A DNA stretch of 64,000 nt from positions 235,053 to 299,052 of the forward strand of contig NZ_QLYZ01000004.1 of the NCBI RefSeq assembly GCF_003350325.1, in the 5' to 3' direction. The DNA comes from Vibrio rhodolitus (GTDB lineage Bacteria > Pseudomonadota > Gammaproteobacteria > Enterobacterales > Vibrionaceae). Position 1 is the stretch's first letter. The number at the start of each line of letters is the position of its first letter. A program made the translations under genes and the position numbers. Under the pieces are notes generated by a model. The model was not told the DNA's origin. It ran no database searches and saw only the letters and a program-made list of their open reading frames with translations. Positions 7,866 to 15,545 of this stretch are shown piece after piece.

Positions 7866-9962
7866 ATGATGAAACTGAGTGACGTATTAGCAATTGAAGA
7901 TAAGGCACTAAAACAGGCTACGTTAAAAAAAGTGTTTATGCCTTATTCTGACAATATCGAGATTGATGGCTGTGAGGAAGAGGCGTTAACTGTATTGCTT
8001 AACTTAAGTGCTCATCATAAAGGGGCACCATGCAGCGATTGGTTGGATACCGAAAAAGCTAAAAGTTACCTGAGCCAGCAAGAGAATATCGATAAGTCAC
8101 GAGGCGAAATAAAGTGGTTTCATACCCATAATTTGAAGTATCCAGATTGCCGTGTCAGTGAGCAACGGATCATTGGCGAACCTCTTACCGCTGCTGATGC
8201 TTTTATTTCAAGTGCTAAGTTACCACCAAGCTTAGGTTGGTCTCACAATTCGGCAGTTTACAAGCACACAATTTGGCTATTGAACCCTTTCTATTGGCAG
8301 TTTCAATTCGTCAGTATTGTTAGCTTAATCCAGCAGCAAAATCCGGTTTGGTTAGAATTACTGCAAGCGTTTGGTTTGAGTGCCAAATCACTTGAGCTTC
8401 TTAGCGCAGAAATAGAATTACAGCTTTCATCAACAACATTGCCAGCCGAAGTAAATACCTATTCTAAACAGCAGCGGTTCCCTTGGAACAACGACTATTT
8501 GTCTGTTACGCCCGTTGTTAGTCATGCTATGCAAGCTGAGCTTGAACATCGTCAACGAGACTATAAGAGCAATCTCAAGTTTGTGACTATGTCACTGCCT
8601 AATTCAGCAAGCATTGGCAATTTGTGTGGCAGTGTGGGTGGTCACATGAAAGTGTTGAATTACCCTCTAGATGTTGAATCCATCTCAAATGATTTACTCG
8701 ATAAACAGACATTAGCAGCGAACAGACAAAAGAGTGAACGGTATTTTGATGATTACCAAGTTACGAATGCCAAAATTTGCGAAATCCTAAATCGTTTAAC
8801 AGGTGCAGAGCCACTTAAAACCCATAAACAAAGAGCGAAAGCACGAAAAGACCAAAGCAAGATGTTGAGAAAGCAGATCGCTCTGTGGATGCTGCCTGTG
8901 ATTGAGTTGCGAGATCGTGCAGATAGTAATGAACGAGAGCGAATTATTCATGAAAGCGATCGGTTAATTCATGACTTTTTAACCTTACCTGAAGCGGAGT
9001 TGCCTTCGCTAGCGAGTCAATTAAACCAACGTTTACATTTAACCTTTCAAGAGAACAAATTTGCCCGAAAATATGCTTATCATCCTAAGCTGATGCAAGT
9101 GGCGAAGGCTCAGATCGTTTGGGTTCTTGATAGGCTGAGTCAGCCTGAGCCAGAGGGATATGTTGGAGGTGAGGAGCAGTATATCTACTTATCGTCATTG
9201 CGTGTGCAAGATGCATTGGCAATGAGTTGCCCGTACTTATGTGGCGCGCCATCGTTGACCGCAATTTGGGGTTTTGTTCACCATTATCAAAGAGAATTTA
9301 ATCGTCTTACCAATGCTGATGTAGCTAGTGATTTCTTGGGGTTCGCGTTTTATGTGCGAAGCCAAACTATCACCGCAACAGCGAAGCTGACAGAACCTAA
9401 TTCACTAGCAAAATCTAAAACCGTTTCAAATGCAAAACGTCCAACGATTCGTGGTGATAGACTCGCGGACTTGGAAATTGATTTGGTTATTCGTGTTCAA
9501 AGTAACGGCAGAATGTCGGATTACTCTTCAGAGCTGAAGAATGCACTGCCGCTATCATTGGCAGGAGGTTCGGTATTCCAACCTCTCATGTCGTCTAAAA
9601 TCGATTGGTTTAGAATTTTTAACAGCCGTTCTAGCTTGTTTAATACCTTAAAAGGGCTTCCAGCTTATGGGCGATGGTTATACCCCAAAGAGAAGCAGCC
9701 CGAAACTTTTGATGAACTGGAATTAATGCTACAAGAAGACGTGAGCTGTCTTCCGATTTCCAATGGCTACCATTTATTGGAACTGCCAACACCGAGAAAG
9801 AATGCTCTTAACGATCTGCACGCTTACGCAGAAAATACATTAGGTCTGGCAGAGCAAGTAAACCCAATAGACATGCGTTTTGCTGGAAGCGATCATTTTT
9901 TTGATCTGGCGTTCTGGTCGCTAGAATGCAGTCCTACAACTATTCTTATTAAAAAATCATAG
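7866..9962 (+). CDS. cas8f: Cas8/Cas5 fusion of type I-F3 Cascade (Csy1/Csy2-like)
   Basis: Large subunit of the I-F3 effector. It recognises the PAM and, through its Cas5 part, holds the 5' handle of the guide RNA. About 698 aa, the size of the fused Cas8f-Cas5f proteins found only in transposon-associated I-F systems; in canonical I-F these are two genes. Identification rests on length, position between tniQ and cas7, and overall character rather than on a catalytic motif. Chosen start is ATG 7866, eight bases after GGAG; a GTG at 7860 is too close to it. Confidence 0.88.
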   Translation: MMKLSDVLAIEDKALKQATLKKVFMPYSDNIEIDGCEEEALTVLLNLSAHHKGAPCSDWLDTEKAKSYLSQQENIDKSRGEIKWFHTHNLKYPDCRVSEQRIIGEPLTAADAFISSAKLPPSLGWSHNSAVYKHTIWLLNPFYWQFQFVSIVSLIQQQNPVWLELLQAFGLSAKSLELLSAEIELQLSSTTLPAEVNTYSKQQRFPWNNDYLSVTPVVSHAMQAELEHRQRDYKSNLKFVTMSLPNSASIGNLCGSVGGHMKVLNYPLDVESISNDLLDKQTLAANRQKSERYFDDYQVTNAKICEILNRLTGAEPLKTHKQRAKARKDQSKMLRKQIALWMLPVIELRDRADSNERERIIHESDRLIHDFLTLPEAELPSLASQLNQRLHLTFQENKFARKYAYHPKLMQVAKAQIVWVLDRLSQPEPEGYVGGEEQYIYLSSLRVQDALAMSCPYLCGAPSLTAIWGFVHHYQREFNRLTNADVASDFLGFAFYVRSQTITATAKLTEPNSLAKSKTVSNAKRPTIRGDRLADLEIDLVIRVQSNGRMSDYSSELKNALPLSLAGGSVFQPLMSSKIDWFRIFNSRSSLFNTLKGLPAYGRWLYPKEKQPETFDELELMLQEDVSCLPISNGYHLLELPTPRKNALNDLHAYAENTLGLAEQVNPIDMRFAGSDHFFDLAFWSLECSPTTILIKKS

Positions 9963-9975
9963 GAATGAGTCGCTT

Positions 9976-11013
9976 ATGGAATTGTGTAGCCAATTGAATT
10001 ATGTCAGGTCACTTTCTGCGGGTAAGGCGTGTTTTTACTATCTAACATCCAGCGGTGATATGTGTCCTTTGGCTATCGACAAAACGCGTTTACGGGCACC
10101 AAAAGGTGGTTATGCGGAAGCGTATAAAGGCAGTAAGTTCACTCAAAAGAATGTAGCCCCTCAAGATTTAGCTTATGCGAATCCTCAGTTTATTGAAGAG
10201 TGCTACGTTCCACCGAGTACCAACGAAATAGTCTGTGAGTTTTCACTTCGCATTAAGGCCAATTCGCTACATCCTGATGTGTGTAATGATGAGGGGGTCC
10301 GTCAGCAATTGACGTTGCTAGCCACTCGTTATAAAGAGCTAAATGGATACCAAGAGCTTGCTGAAAGATACGCCAAAAACATTCTGCTGGGGACTTGGCT
10401 ATGGCGAAATAGAGAGTGTCGTGGTATCGCGATTGAAGTGATAACGAGTGATGGCGAAACCATTGTTATCGATAATGCAACTAAGCTATCTTGGTACGGC
10501 AATTGGGATGAACAATCTACGCAGAGTTTAGAAAAGTTGGCAAGTTACTTGTCTCGTGCACTGTCTGATTCAACGCAATATTACTATATGGATGTGAAGG
10601 CGTTACTGTCGGTTGGGCGTGGGGATGAGGTGTATCCAAGTCAGGAATTTTTGGATTCTCGACAAGATGGCGTACCAACTAAACAATTAGCAAAAGTTCG
10701 TCTGAGCGATGGACAAGAGACGGCGGCCTTTCATGCGCAAAAAATTGGCGCAGCATTGCAGTCAATTGATGATTGGTGGCACGAAGAGGCAGATAAGCCA
10801 TTGAGGGTGAATGAATATGGTGCTGATCGAGAATACGTTATTGCGAGGCGTCATACTCAAACTGGCAATGATTTCTACCAGTTAATTCGCCATACCGAAG
10901 CATGGATAGATGAAATGGATAAGTCTAAAACTGTACCCAATGATGTTCATTTTATTATGTCGGTACTTATCAAAGGTGGCTTGTTCAATAGCTCGAATAG
11001 TACATCGAAATGA
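9976..11013 (+). CDS. cas7f: Cas7 (Csy3) backbone subunit of type I-F3 Cascade
   Basis: A 345-aa Csy3-family protein. Several copies coat the spacer part of the guide RNA and push out every sixth base. Csy3-type features include the N-terminal LNYVRSLSAGKACFYYLT, the central GTWLWRNRECRGIAIEV, and the C-terminal EYVIARRH region. It begins 13 nt after cas8/cas5 and its stop codon is followed at once by the GAGGTGG ribosome site of cas6. Full length for the family. Confidence 0.92.
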   Translation: MELCSQLNYVRSLSAGKACFYYLTSSGDMCPLAIDKTRLRAPKGGYAEAYKGSKFTQKNVAPQDLAYANPQFIEECYVPPSTNEIVCEFSLRIKANSLHPDVCNDEGVRQQLTLLATRYKELNGYQELAERYAKNILLGTWLWRNRECRGIAIEVITSDGETIVIDNATKLSWYGNWDEQSTQSLEKLASYLSRALSDSTQYYYMDVKALLSVGRGDEVYPSQEFLDSRQDGVPTKQLAKVRLSDGQETAAFHAQKIGAALQSIDDWWHEEADKPLRVNEYGADREYVIARRHTQTGNDFYQLIRHTEAWIDEMDKSKTVPNDVHFIMSVLIKGGLFNSSNSTSK

Positions 11014-11023
11014 GGTGGTACTG

Positions 11024-11638
11024 ATGACCAAACGATACTATTTTTCGATACGCTACATTCCTTCACATGCAGACTTTGGACTTTTGGCCGGTCGCTGCAT
11101 TCAACAGATGCATATGTTTATGGTTAATAACCCACAAGCTCTGAATAAAGTAGGGGTTTGTTTTCCCCATTGGAATGCAGTGGATATTGGCGACAACATA
11201 GCGTTTGTTATGGAAGATAAAGAGATGTTGTTAGGGCTCTCTTTTCAGCCTTATTTCTCAATGATGGAGCAAGAGGGCGTCTTTGAAGTATCAAAAGTGT
11301 ATGAGGTTCCTGAAGGTACACCTGAAGTCAGGTTTGTACGTAATCAGACGATTGGAAAAAGTTTTATTGCTTCCAAGCAACGACGGATGAAACGTAGTAT
11401 GGTGAGAGCTGACGCGAGATCTGAATTATCAGCCACGGAATATATTCCCGTTGCTGAAGAAGAACGAGTCGTCGACCACTTCCACCGTGTACCAATTTCA
11501 AGCGGTTCGTCTGGTCAGGAATACATATTACATGTTCAAAAAGAGTTCGTAGATTCTAGAGAACAACCTAATTTCAACAGCTATGGCCTTGCAACGAATC
11601 AAGAAAAAAGAGGAACCGTCCCTGATCTTAGTATTTAA
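11024..11638 (+). CDS. cas6f: Cas6f (Csy4) guide-RNA processing endonuclease
   Basis: The 204-aa Cas6f begins MTKRYYFSIRYIP, the usual Csy4 start, with a histidine (HMFMVNN, about residue 29) at the position of the catalytic His. It cuts the repeat RNA at the base of its stem-loop and stays bound to the 3' handle of the guide. The open frame runs further upstream inside cas7, but ATG 11024 has a GAGGTGG ribosome site and matches the family N-terminus. Last gene of the operon; the CRISPR array starts 128 bp later. Confidence 0.92.
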   Translation: MTKRYYFSIRYIPSHADFGLLAGRCIQQMHMFMVNNPQALNKVGVCFPHWNAVDIGDNIAFVMEDKEMLLGLSFQPYFSMMEQEGVFEVSKVYEVPEGTPEVRFVRNQTIGKSFIASKQRRMKRSMVRADARSELSATEYIPVAEEERVVDHFHRVPISSGSSGQEYILHVQKEFVDSREQPNFNSYGLATNQEKRGTVPDLSI

Positions 11639-11766
11639 CCCTTTTTTACAGTTTGTTTTTATTTAACCATAAAACAGTGAGTTACAAGAGGTGTTAGAAA
11701 AAGGGTAATTTCATGGATTTATGGGCTTTGATCAGATGATCAGACGGTTATAGTCTATAGTTAACA
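11639..11766 (+). promoter_or_regulatory. Leader region of the CRISPR array
   Basis: A 128-bp A/T-rich gap between cas6 and the first repeat. It contains the repeated hexamer TGATCA (TGATCAgaTGATCA, about 11729-11742) and a weak promoter-like pair, TTGATC and TATAGT, with 15-nt spacing. Whether the array has its own promoter or is read through from cas6 cannot be decided from the sequence. Confidence 0.4.
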
Positions 11767-11900
11767 GTGACCTGCCGTATAGGCAGCTAAGAAAATAAGC
11801 GCTGCGGGCGAAATCAAAACAACTCGGTGACCTGCCGTATAGGCAGCTAAGAATAGGTCAGGAAGAAAACAACCTACCTGCTGAACAAGCAGTTTTAATC
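11767..11900 (+). CRISPR. Mini CRISPR array of the I-F3 system: two repeats, one 32-nt spacer, plus a terminal atypical unit
   Basis: Repeat 1 (11767-11794) and repeat 2 (11827-11854) are 28 nt and identical except for the last base (GAAA, GAAT). Their core CTGCC-GTATA-GGCAG is the type I-F stem-loop. They enclose a 32-nt spacer (11795-11826), the I-F standard. A third, strongly diverged repeat can be aligned at 11873-11900: CTGCT-GAACA-AGCAG keeps a 5-bp stem and 5-nt loop. Between repeat 2 and this unit are only 18 nt. No cas1/cas2 is present, so the array cannot grow by itself. Confidence 0.92.
11855..11892 (+). ncRNA. Predicted terminal homing guide with SRP-RNA-like spacer and degenerate repeat
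   Basis: The first 20 nt after repeat 2, AGGTCAGGAAGAAAACAACC, match the conserved SRP RNA core AGGTCCGGAAGGAAGCAGCC (E. coli ffs, from memory) at 16 of 20 positions. Mismatches are at 6, 12, 15 and 18; 6, 12 and 18 are positions flipped out in I-F guides. ffs is one of the attachment sites known for I-F3 elements, which reach it with atypical terminal guides. The stem-loop CTGCTGAACAAGCAG at 11878-11892 would be the Cas6 handle, leaving a guide of about 18-20 nt instead of 32. Confidence 0.6.
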
Positions 11901-11936
11901 AAACCCACCAAGGTTACACTTGGTGGGTTTGTTTTT
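11901..11936 (+). terminator. Strong intrinsic terminator after the CRISPR array
   Basis: Perfect 12-bp stem AAACCCACCAAG with CTTGGTGGGTTT, loop GTTACA, followed by GTTTTT. It ends the array transcript directly after the atypical repeat. Confidence 0.9.
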
Positions 11937-11981
11937 GATAAATCATTGTTGCCCCAAGACGTGTTTAGGACGTATGAAATG

Positions 11982-11997
11982 AACCATCATGATGGTT
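11982..11997. repeat. 16-bp perfect palindrome between array terminator and AlbA gene
   Basis: AACCATCATGATGGTT is its own reverse complement. It lies 24 bp past the stop codon of the minus-strand gene at 12021. There is no T run. Function unknown. Confidence 0.5.
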
Positions 11998-12020
11998 TAG
12001 TTTAGTTGTGTGATGCATAG

Positions 12021-13421
12021 CTATTTTTGGTTTGGCTCTGCTAAAATCCACCTCACATGAACGCCTGTTGACGAGTCTTTTCTTTTGATCAACTTTTTGT
12101 CTCTTAGTCGTCCAAATTGATAAGTGACTTTTTCAGAACTATCTATTCCTAATAAATCTCTAGTTTGCCTATTACTAATTTCGCCATGTTTTTCCAGAAA
12201 CTGGAGTATAAGCTTTTCAGGTTCTTGATTAAGACTATGTCTGAGGATAATTTTTACGTAATTTCCGTCTTCAATTATCTCTGGTTCTTTCAATCCTAAT
12301 TCCTTCATTCTCTGGAATGCAGTATTGATGCCTTCGCCCAAATCTTTATTTGGGGAGTCCTTATATTTCGATAATATTCGAACTAGTTTTGAGTTTCTAG
12401 AAAAGCGGTTCTCAAGTATGTTGTCAGCAGTGACAAAGCCTGCGAATCGCCCTGGGCTTTTAAATTCAATACGGTTATTAAATATACTCACATGTACGTG
12501 ATCTGAAATGGAGTAATCTCTGTGTAAAACTGTGTTGACGAGGATCTCCCATATTGTTTCTTTAGGGTATTTTGTCTCCACCAATCCTTCAATTTTCCAT
12601 ACTTTGTTTTTAGTTAAAAACTCGCTAATCACATTATATGCATCATTGATCTGTTGGTATAGTGCTCCTTCAATAGAAGCATTGTCGTCCGTAAGGGCAT
12701 CTCTATCTATATCGTCATCCGCAGTATCGTAGCGTACGACTTTAATAGCACATTGTTTAGGAAGGGCAACCGATGGGTTTTCATGGAATAACAGTATTGA
12801 AGCTACAGTAGGAACCCACTCAGGCGTGATTAGTTTTTCTTTCGAGAGAAAACTGATAGGTTCCGGAGCTCGTAATGGTAGATCAGATAAAAATCGTTGA
12901 AGCTCATTACTTTCATCTAGTTCTTCTATTCTACATTCATGTATGAGGGAGTCTTCTTCTGATTTGATCCCCTTTGCATGTGTTAATTCAAGAATTTTAA
13001 CGGGGGCAGTTACTGGTTGAGATTGAGCTCCGACTCTGACATATATCTTCTTATCAGCAGTTTCATGAACAGCTAAACCTTTATTTATCTTTAAACGTAA
13101 TACATAGTTTCTAGATTCATTGACTCGCGTTAAAAAATCAAATCGAAAGTCTACAGAAGGAATAAGCTCGCTGAGAGCTTGTATTAAAGAATTGAACTCT
13201 TCCGTCGTTTCTCTACCTTGCCATCGCTTTTCAGGTGTTGGTTCATGCTTTTCATCGGCAATACCAATAACAACTTCTCCACCATCGGCGTTAGCAAATG
13301 CAACTGCTATTTTTTGGAGTTTGCTTCCTTTCAAGCCAAATGCCTTGCGGTCAAAGAAATGATCTTCATCTTTCGTACAATAATAAAGTGCTTCATCCTC
13401 TTGTAGTTCTACGATTTTCAA
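12021..13421 (-). CDS. AlbA_2 (Schlafen-type) domain and GHKL-ATPase-like protein with C-terminal winged helix, 466 aa
   Basis: The N-terminal part (about 15-135) has the AlbA_2 signature: E/D-rich start, FDRKAFGLKG, IAVAFANADGGEVVIGIAD and KIYVRVGAQS. The middle part has a degenerate GHKL ATPase pattern (PKETIWEILVNTVLHRDYS, then IEFKSPGRF and NKDLGEGI), as in HATPase_c_4 proteins. The last 70 residues look like a winged helix (ISNRQTRDLLGIDSSEKVTYQFGRLRDKKLI). Such proteins are annotated as ATP-binding or transcriptional regulators and some belong to defence islands. It faces the CRISPR array tail to tail. Whether it is transposon cargo or the neighbouring chromosome is open. Confidence 0.85.
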   Translation of the reverse strand: MKIVELQEDEALYYCTKDEDHFFDRKAFGLKGSKLQKIAVAFANADGGEVVIGIADEKHEPTPEKRWQGRETTEEFNSLIQALSELIPSVDFRFDFLTRVNESRNYVLRLKINKGLAVHETADKKIYVRVGAQSQPVTAPVKILELTHAKGIKSEEDSLIHECRIEELDESNELQRFLSDLPLRAPEPISFLSKEKLITPEWVPTVASILLFHENPSVALPKQCAIKVVRYDTADDDIDRDALTDDNASIEGALYQQINDAYNVISEFLTKNKVWKIEGLVETKYPKETIWEILVNTVLHRDYSISDHVHVSIFNNRIEFKSPGRFAGFVTADNILENRFSRNSKLVRILSKYKDSPNKDLGEGINTAFQRMKELGLKEPEIIEDGNYVKIILRHSLNQEPEKLILQFLEKHGEISNRQTRDLLGIDSSEKVTYQFGRLRDKKLIKRKDSSTGVHVRWILAEPNQK

Positions 13422-14184
13422 TTCCTTTGCGCCTCTAACTATAAAAACAAAAACTAAATCCTATTGTGCATCGTGTTTATCAGTCAACGGTTTCATACTT
13501 AAAGTGTTATATGGCACATGTGGAGGCAGGAACAATCTTAAAATCAAACACATATTAACGTTATGATCTTGATAATCATGCTTAAAATAACCAATATTCA
13601 ACAAATATCTACCCTACTAATCCCCCCTTATTTATTGAACTAGAAAGAAGACTACTATCGATACAGAATGGTAAAAATCACTGCAATTCAACAAGATAAA
13701 CTGATATCGAGACTTGTTGCGTTTAGAAGTTTCTTCCTATCTTTCCGACCGAGGTTAACCCCATAATCTTGTCGGCGCCGTCGTGCTAATTGCCCCATCA
13801 ACTCGTCGTCGACACCGGAGAATTCTTACGAATTATCAATTTATGTGATTTCGCTGGTAGATTATGGAGTAATTCGAGGGAGGGCTACTATGTTGATTAC
13901 AGGGCTGAAGCTTTGCTCATTATCGATCGGCCCCAAGTTTAAATCTGGGTGGGGGGAGCCTCCAATTTGAGTCACTAAGTATGAATAATGAACAAACTGA
14001 ACTTTTCGACTTCACTTGTCATACTTCGGAAATGCAAATAGTCAGAGTGCTGTATGCATCGTAGCTCGAAAGTGCCCCAAACTTTGTTAGATCTCATTTC
14101 TGTTCAATTGTCTCAGCCTTAAATTGACCTTATTCCACTAATGCAACAACATGCAATAATCTGCACCTATGGAGGAGTGAAAGG
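13422..14184. other. Gene-poor stretch, possible transposon end region
   Basis: 763 bp without a convincing gene. I looked for Tn7-type ends (TGT/ACA with several 20-bp TnsB sites) and for ffs and found neither. Visible features are a partial motif pair, ATTCAACAA at about 13593 and 13687, and copies of a CCCCAA motif at about 13931 and 14074. Confidence 0.4.
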
Positions 14185-14394
14185 ATGGGCAATAATTCAA
14201 AATCAATAGTTCTAAAGTTGTCACAGCAAATGGGACTTACTGTACTGGAGTTAGAAGACTGTTCACGTTGGTCTATGATCGATATTCCAATGCATAACGT
14301 TGTCGGCAGCACAGCTCTCATCTCAAAAGATGGAAGGCAGTACCATGTTCAATTCGACAGCTCTCGCACAAAGTATGCAGTGGATGAGATGTAA
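14185..14394 (+). CDS. Small hypothetical protein, 69 aa
   Basis: ATG start preceded by GGAGGAG at 8-9 nt, a strong ribosome site. The product begins MGNNSKSIVLKLSQQMGLTV and contains a plausible beta-rich C-terminal half (ALISKDGRQYHVQFDSS). No recognised family, signal peptide or membrane segment. It lies alone in a gene-poor stretch and is convergent with the AraC-type gene. The good ribosome site and balanced composition are the only support. Confidence 0.45.
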   Translation: MGNNSKSIVLKLSQQMGLTVLELEDCSRWSMIDIPMHNVVGSTALISKDGRQYHVQFDSSRTKYAVDEM

Positions 14395-14493
14395 GATTCA
14401 TATTTAGTTTTTATCCAGAGGCGCTTCCGAACGAAAAATGCCCCAAAGCTTGCCAGAGGTATGTAAACAACAATTACCTAATCTAATCACATT

Positions 14494-15486
14494 CTAGGTA
14501 CGAACTTGTCCTGGTGAAATTCCAGTCCATGCACTGTACGCCCGAATAAACGAGTTTGACTCTTGATAGCCTAACAAGAAAGATACCTCAATCAGTGGTA
14601 GCTCGGTTTCATTCAAATAATGTTCGGCTAATTGCAGGCGTACTTGCTGTAGGAGGGCTTGATAACTAACCCCTTCACTAGTTAGCTTTCTTTGTAAGGT
14701 GCGCTTACTGACGGCCATATGAGACGCAACAGACTCAATAGAGCTTTCACCTTGAGGAAGTAGATCTAACAAAATTCTAGAAACCGCATCAGAAGTCGTA
14801 CCACGATGGGTCACTGCCTCTAACCTCTGTTTTAACTCACCATCAAAAACAGACAGCATCATCTGATTATCGGTCAGGAATGGCATCCGAGCGTCTTCAG
14901 CACGAAACGCAATGCTTGTTTTGGAACCTTGGCGAATGGAACAGCCAAAGTAAGCTTGATAGGCACTCAGGTTATTTGGCAGTTCTGGCAATATAACCTC
15001 AACGGGTTGTACGTTTGACCGAGTAGCAAGTCTTGTCAATTGAGTGAAAAATACTAGCTCCGTAAGGTTAAGCATACTTGGCAGTTTGCCGTCATAGCCG
15101 TAACAGCTGATATCAATACGAGTATGTTGCTCAGTTTGTTCGATAGTGAGCAACATTGGCCCGATTAGAGGTTTATATTCCTGAAGCCGTTTGACTGCTG
15201 CATTAAGGTTCGCGCTGCATATTGCGGCGAATATTGGAGCATCAAACGACTCAAAACTCATAACTTGCGCAAACTTTAGCGCGATATCAATGCCTTTCAT
15301 CTGAGCGGCAGCTTCTATACCATGCCATAGCTGGAAGTATTGAGACGGGGTTAGTTGCACCTTATTTTGCTCAAACAACCTTTGCGGAAGTTCGGCAAAA
15401 CCTAATATGTGTTGAAGCTCTATTCCCAAGTCTTTAAATAGCACTTTCCAGTTTGGAGGTATAACAAACTTACTCGCTCTTTTCAT
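14494..15486 (-). CDS. AraC-family transcriptional regulator with Arabinose_bd-type N-terminal domain
   Basis: 330 aa. The N-terminal two thirds (about 15-205) match the PF12625-type sensing domain (LTPSQYFQLWHGIEAAA, FDAPIFAAICSANLNAAVKR). The C-terminal AraC DNA-binding domain has two helix-turn-helices (SIESVASHMAVSKRTLQRKL and LIEVSFLLGYQESNSFIRAY with FRAW-like FIRAYSAWTGISPGQ). It lies 59 bp downstream of an SDR gene on the same strand, so the SDR is its probable target or operon partner. The effector is unknown. Confidence 0.9.
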   Translation of the reverse strand: MKRASKFVIPPNWKVLFKDLGIELQHILGFAELPQRLFEQNKVQLTPSQYFQLWHGIEAAAQMKGIDIALKFAQVMSFESFDAPIFAAICSANLNAAVKRLQEYKPLIGPMLLTIEQTEQHTRIDISCYGYDGKLPSMLNLTELVFFTQLTRLATRSNVQPVEVILPELPNNLSAYQAYFGCSIRQGSKTSIAFRAEDARMPFLTDNQMMLSVFDGELKQRLEAVTHRGTTSDAVSRILLDLLPQGESSIESVASHMAVSKRTLQRKLTSEGVSYQALLQQVRLQLAEHYLNETELPLIEVSFLLGYQESNSFIRAYSAWTGISPGQVRT

Positions 15487-15545
15487 CGCAACATTTTAAC
15501 CTATTGACACTACAGATTCCGACTATATCAAATTAGCCAGCTACT

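Larger units (their letters stand above)
1..11937 (+). mobile_element. Partial type I-F3 CRISPR-associated Tn7-like transposon (right-hand portion; ends not located)
   Basis: The operon tniQ, cas8/cas5 fusion, cas7, cas6 with a short CRISPR array and no cas1, cas2 or cas3 is the known arrangement of I-F3 CASTs, which insert DNA at guide-selected sites. In such elements tnsA, tnsB and tnsC lie at the other end, with cargo between. Here the type I restriction genes and neighbours from position 1 fit as cargo, and tnsABC would be left of the window. No transposon end was recognised, so the stated limits are only the window edge and the array terminator. The AlbA-domain gene after the array may also be inside. 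Confidence 0.75.

Noticed and set aside
10910..11023. N-terminally longer Cas6 frame starting inside cas7
   Set aside because: The extra 38 residues are an out-of-frame reading of cas7; ATG 11024 has the ribosome site and the Csy4 N-terminus.
11661..11680. AACCATAAAACAG resembling a TnsB-binding site of Tn6677-type ends
   Set aside because: A single copy between cas6 and the array, with no neighbouring copies and no TGT terminus.
13720..13760. Reverse-strand similarity to SRP RNA (TTCTTCCTATCTTTCCGACC)
   Set aside because: Only short blocks agree, with an insertion, and no SRP hairpin can be drawn; not an ffs gene.
13422..14493. Superintegron cassette array
   Set aside because: Small ORF in a gene-poor stretch, but no attC repeats of the Vibrio type were found.
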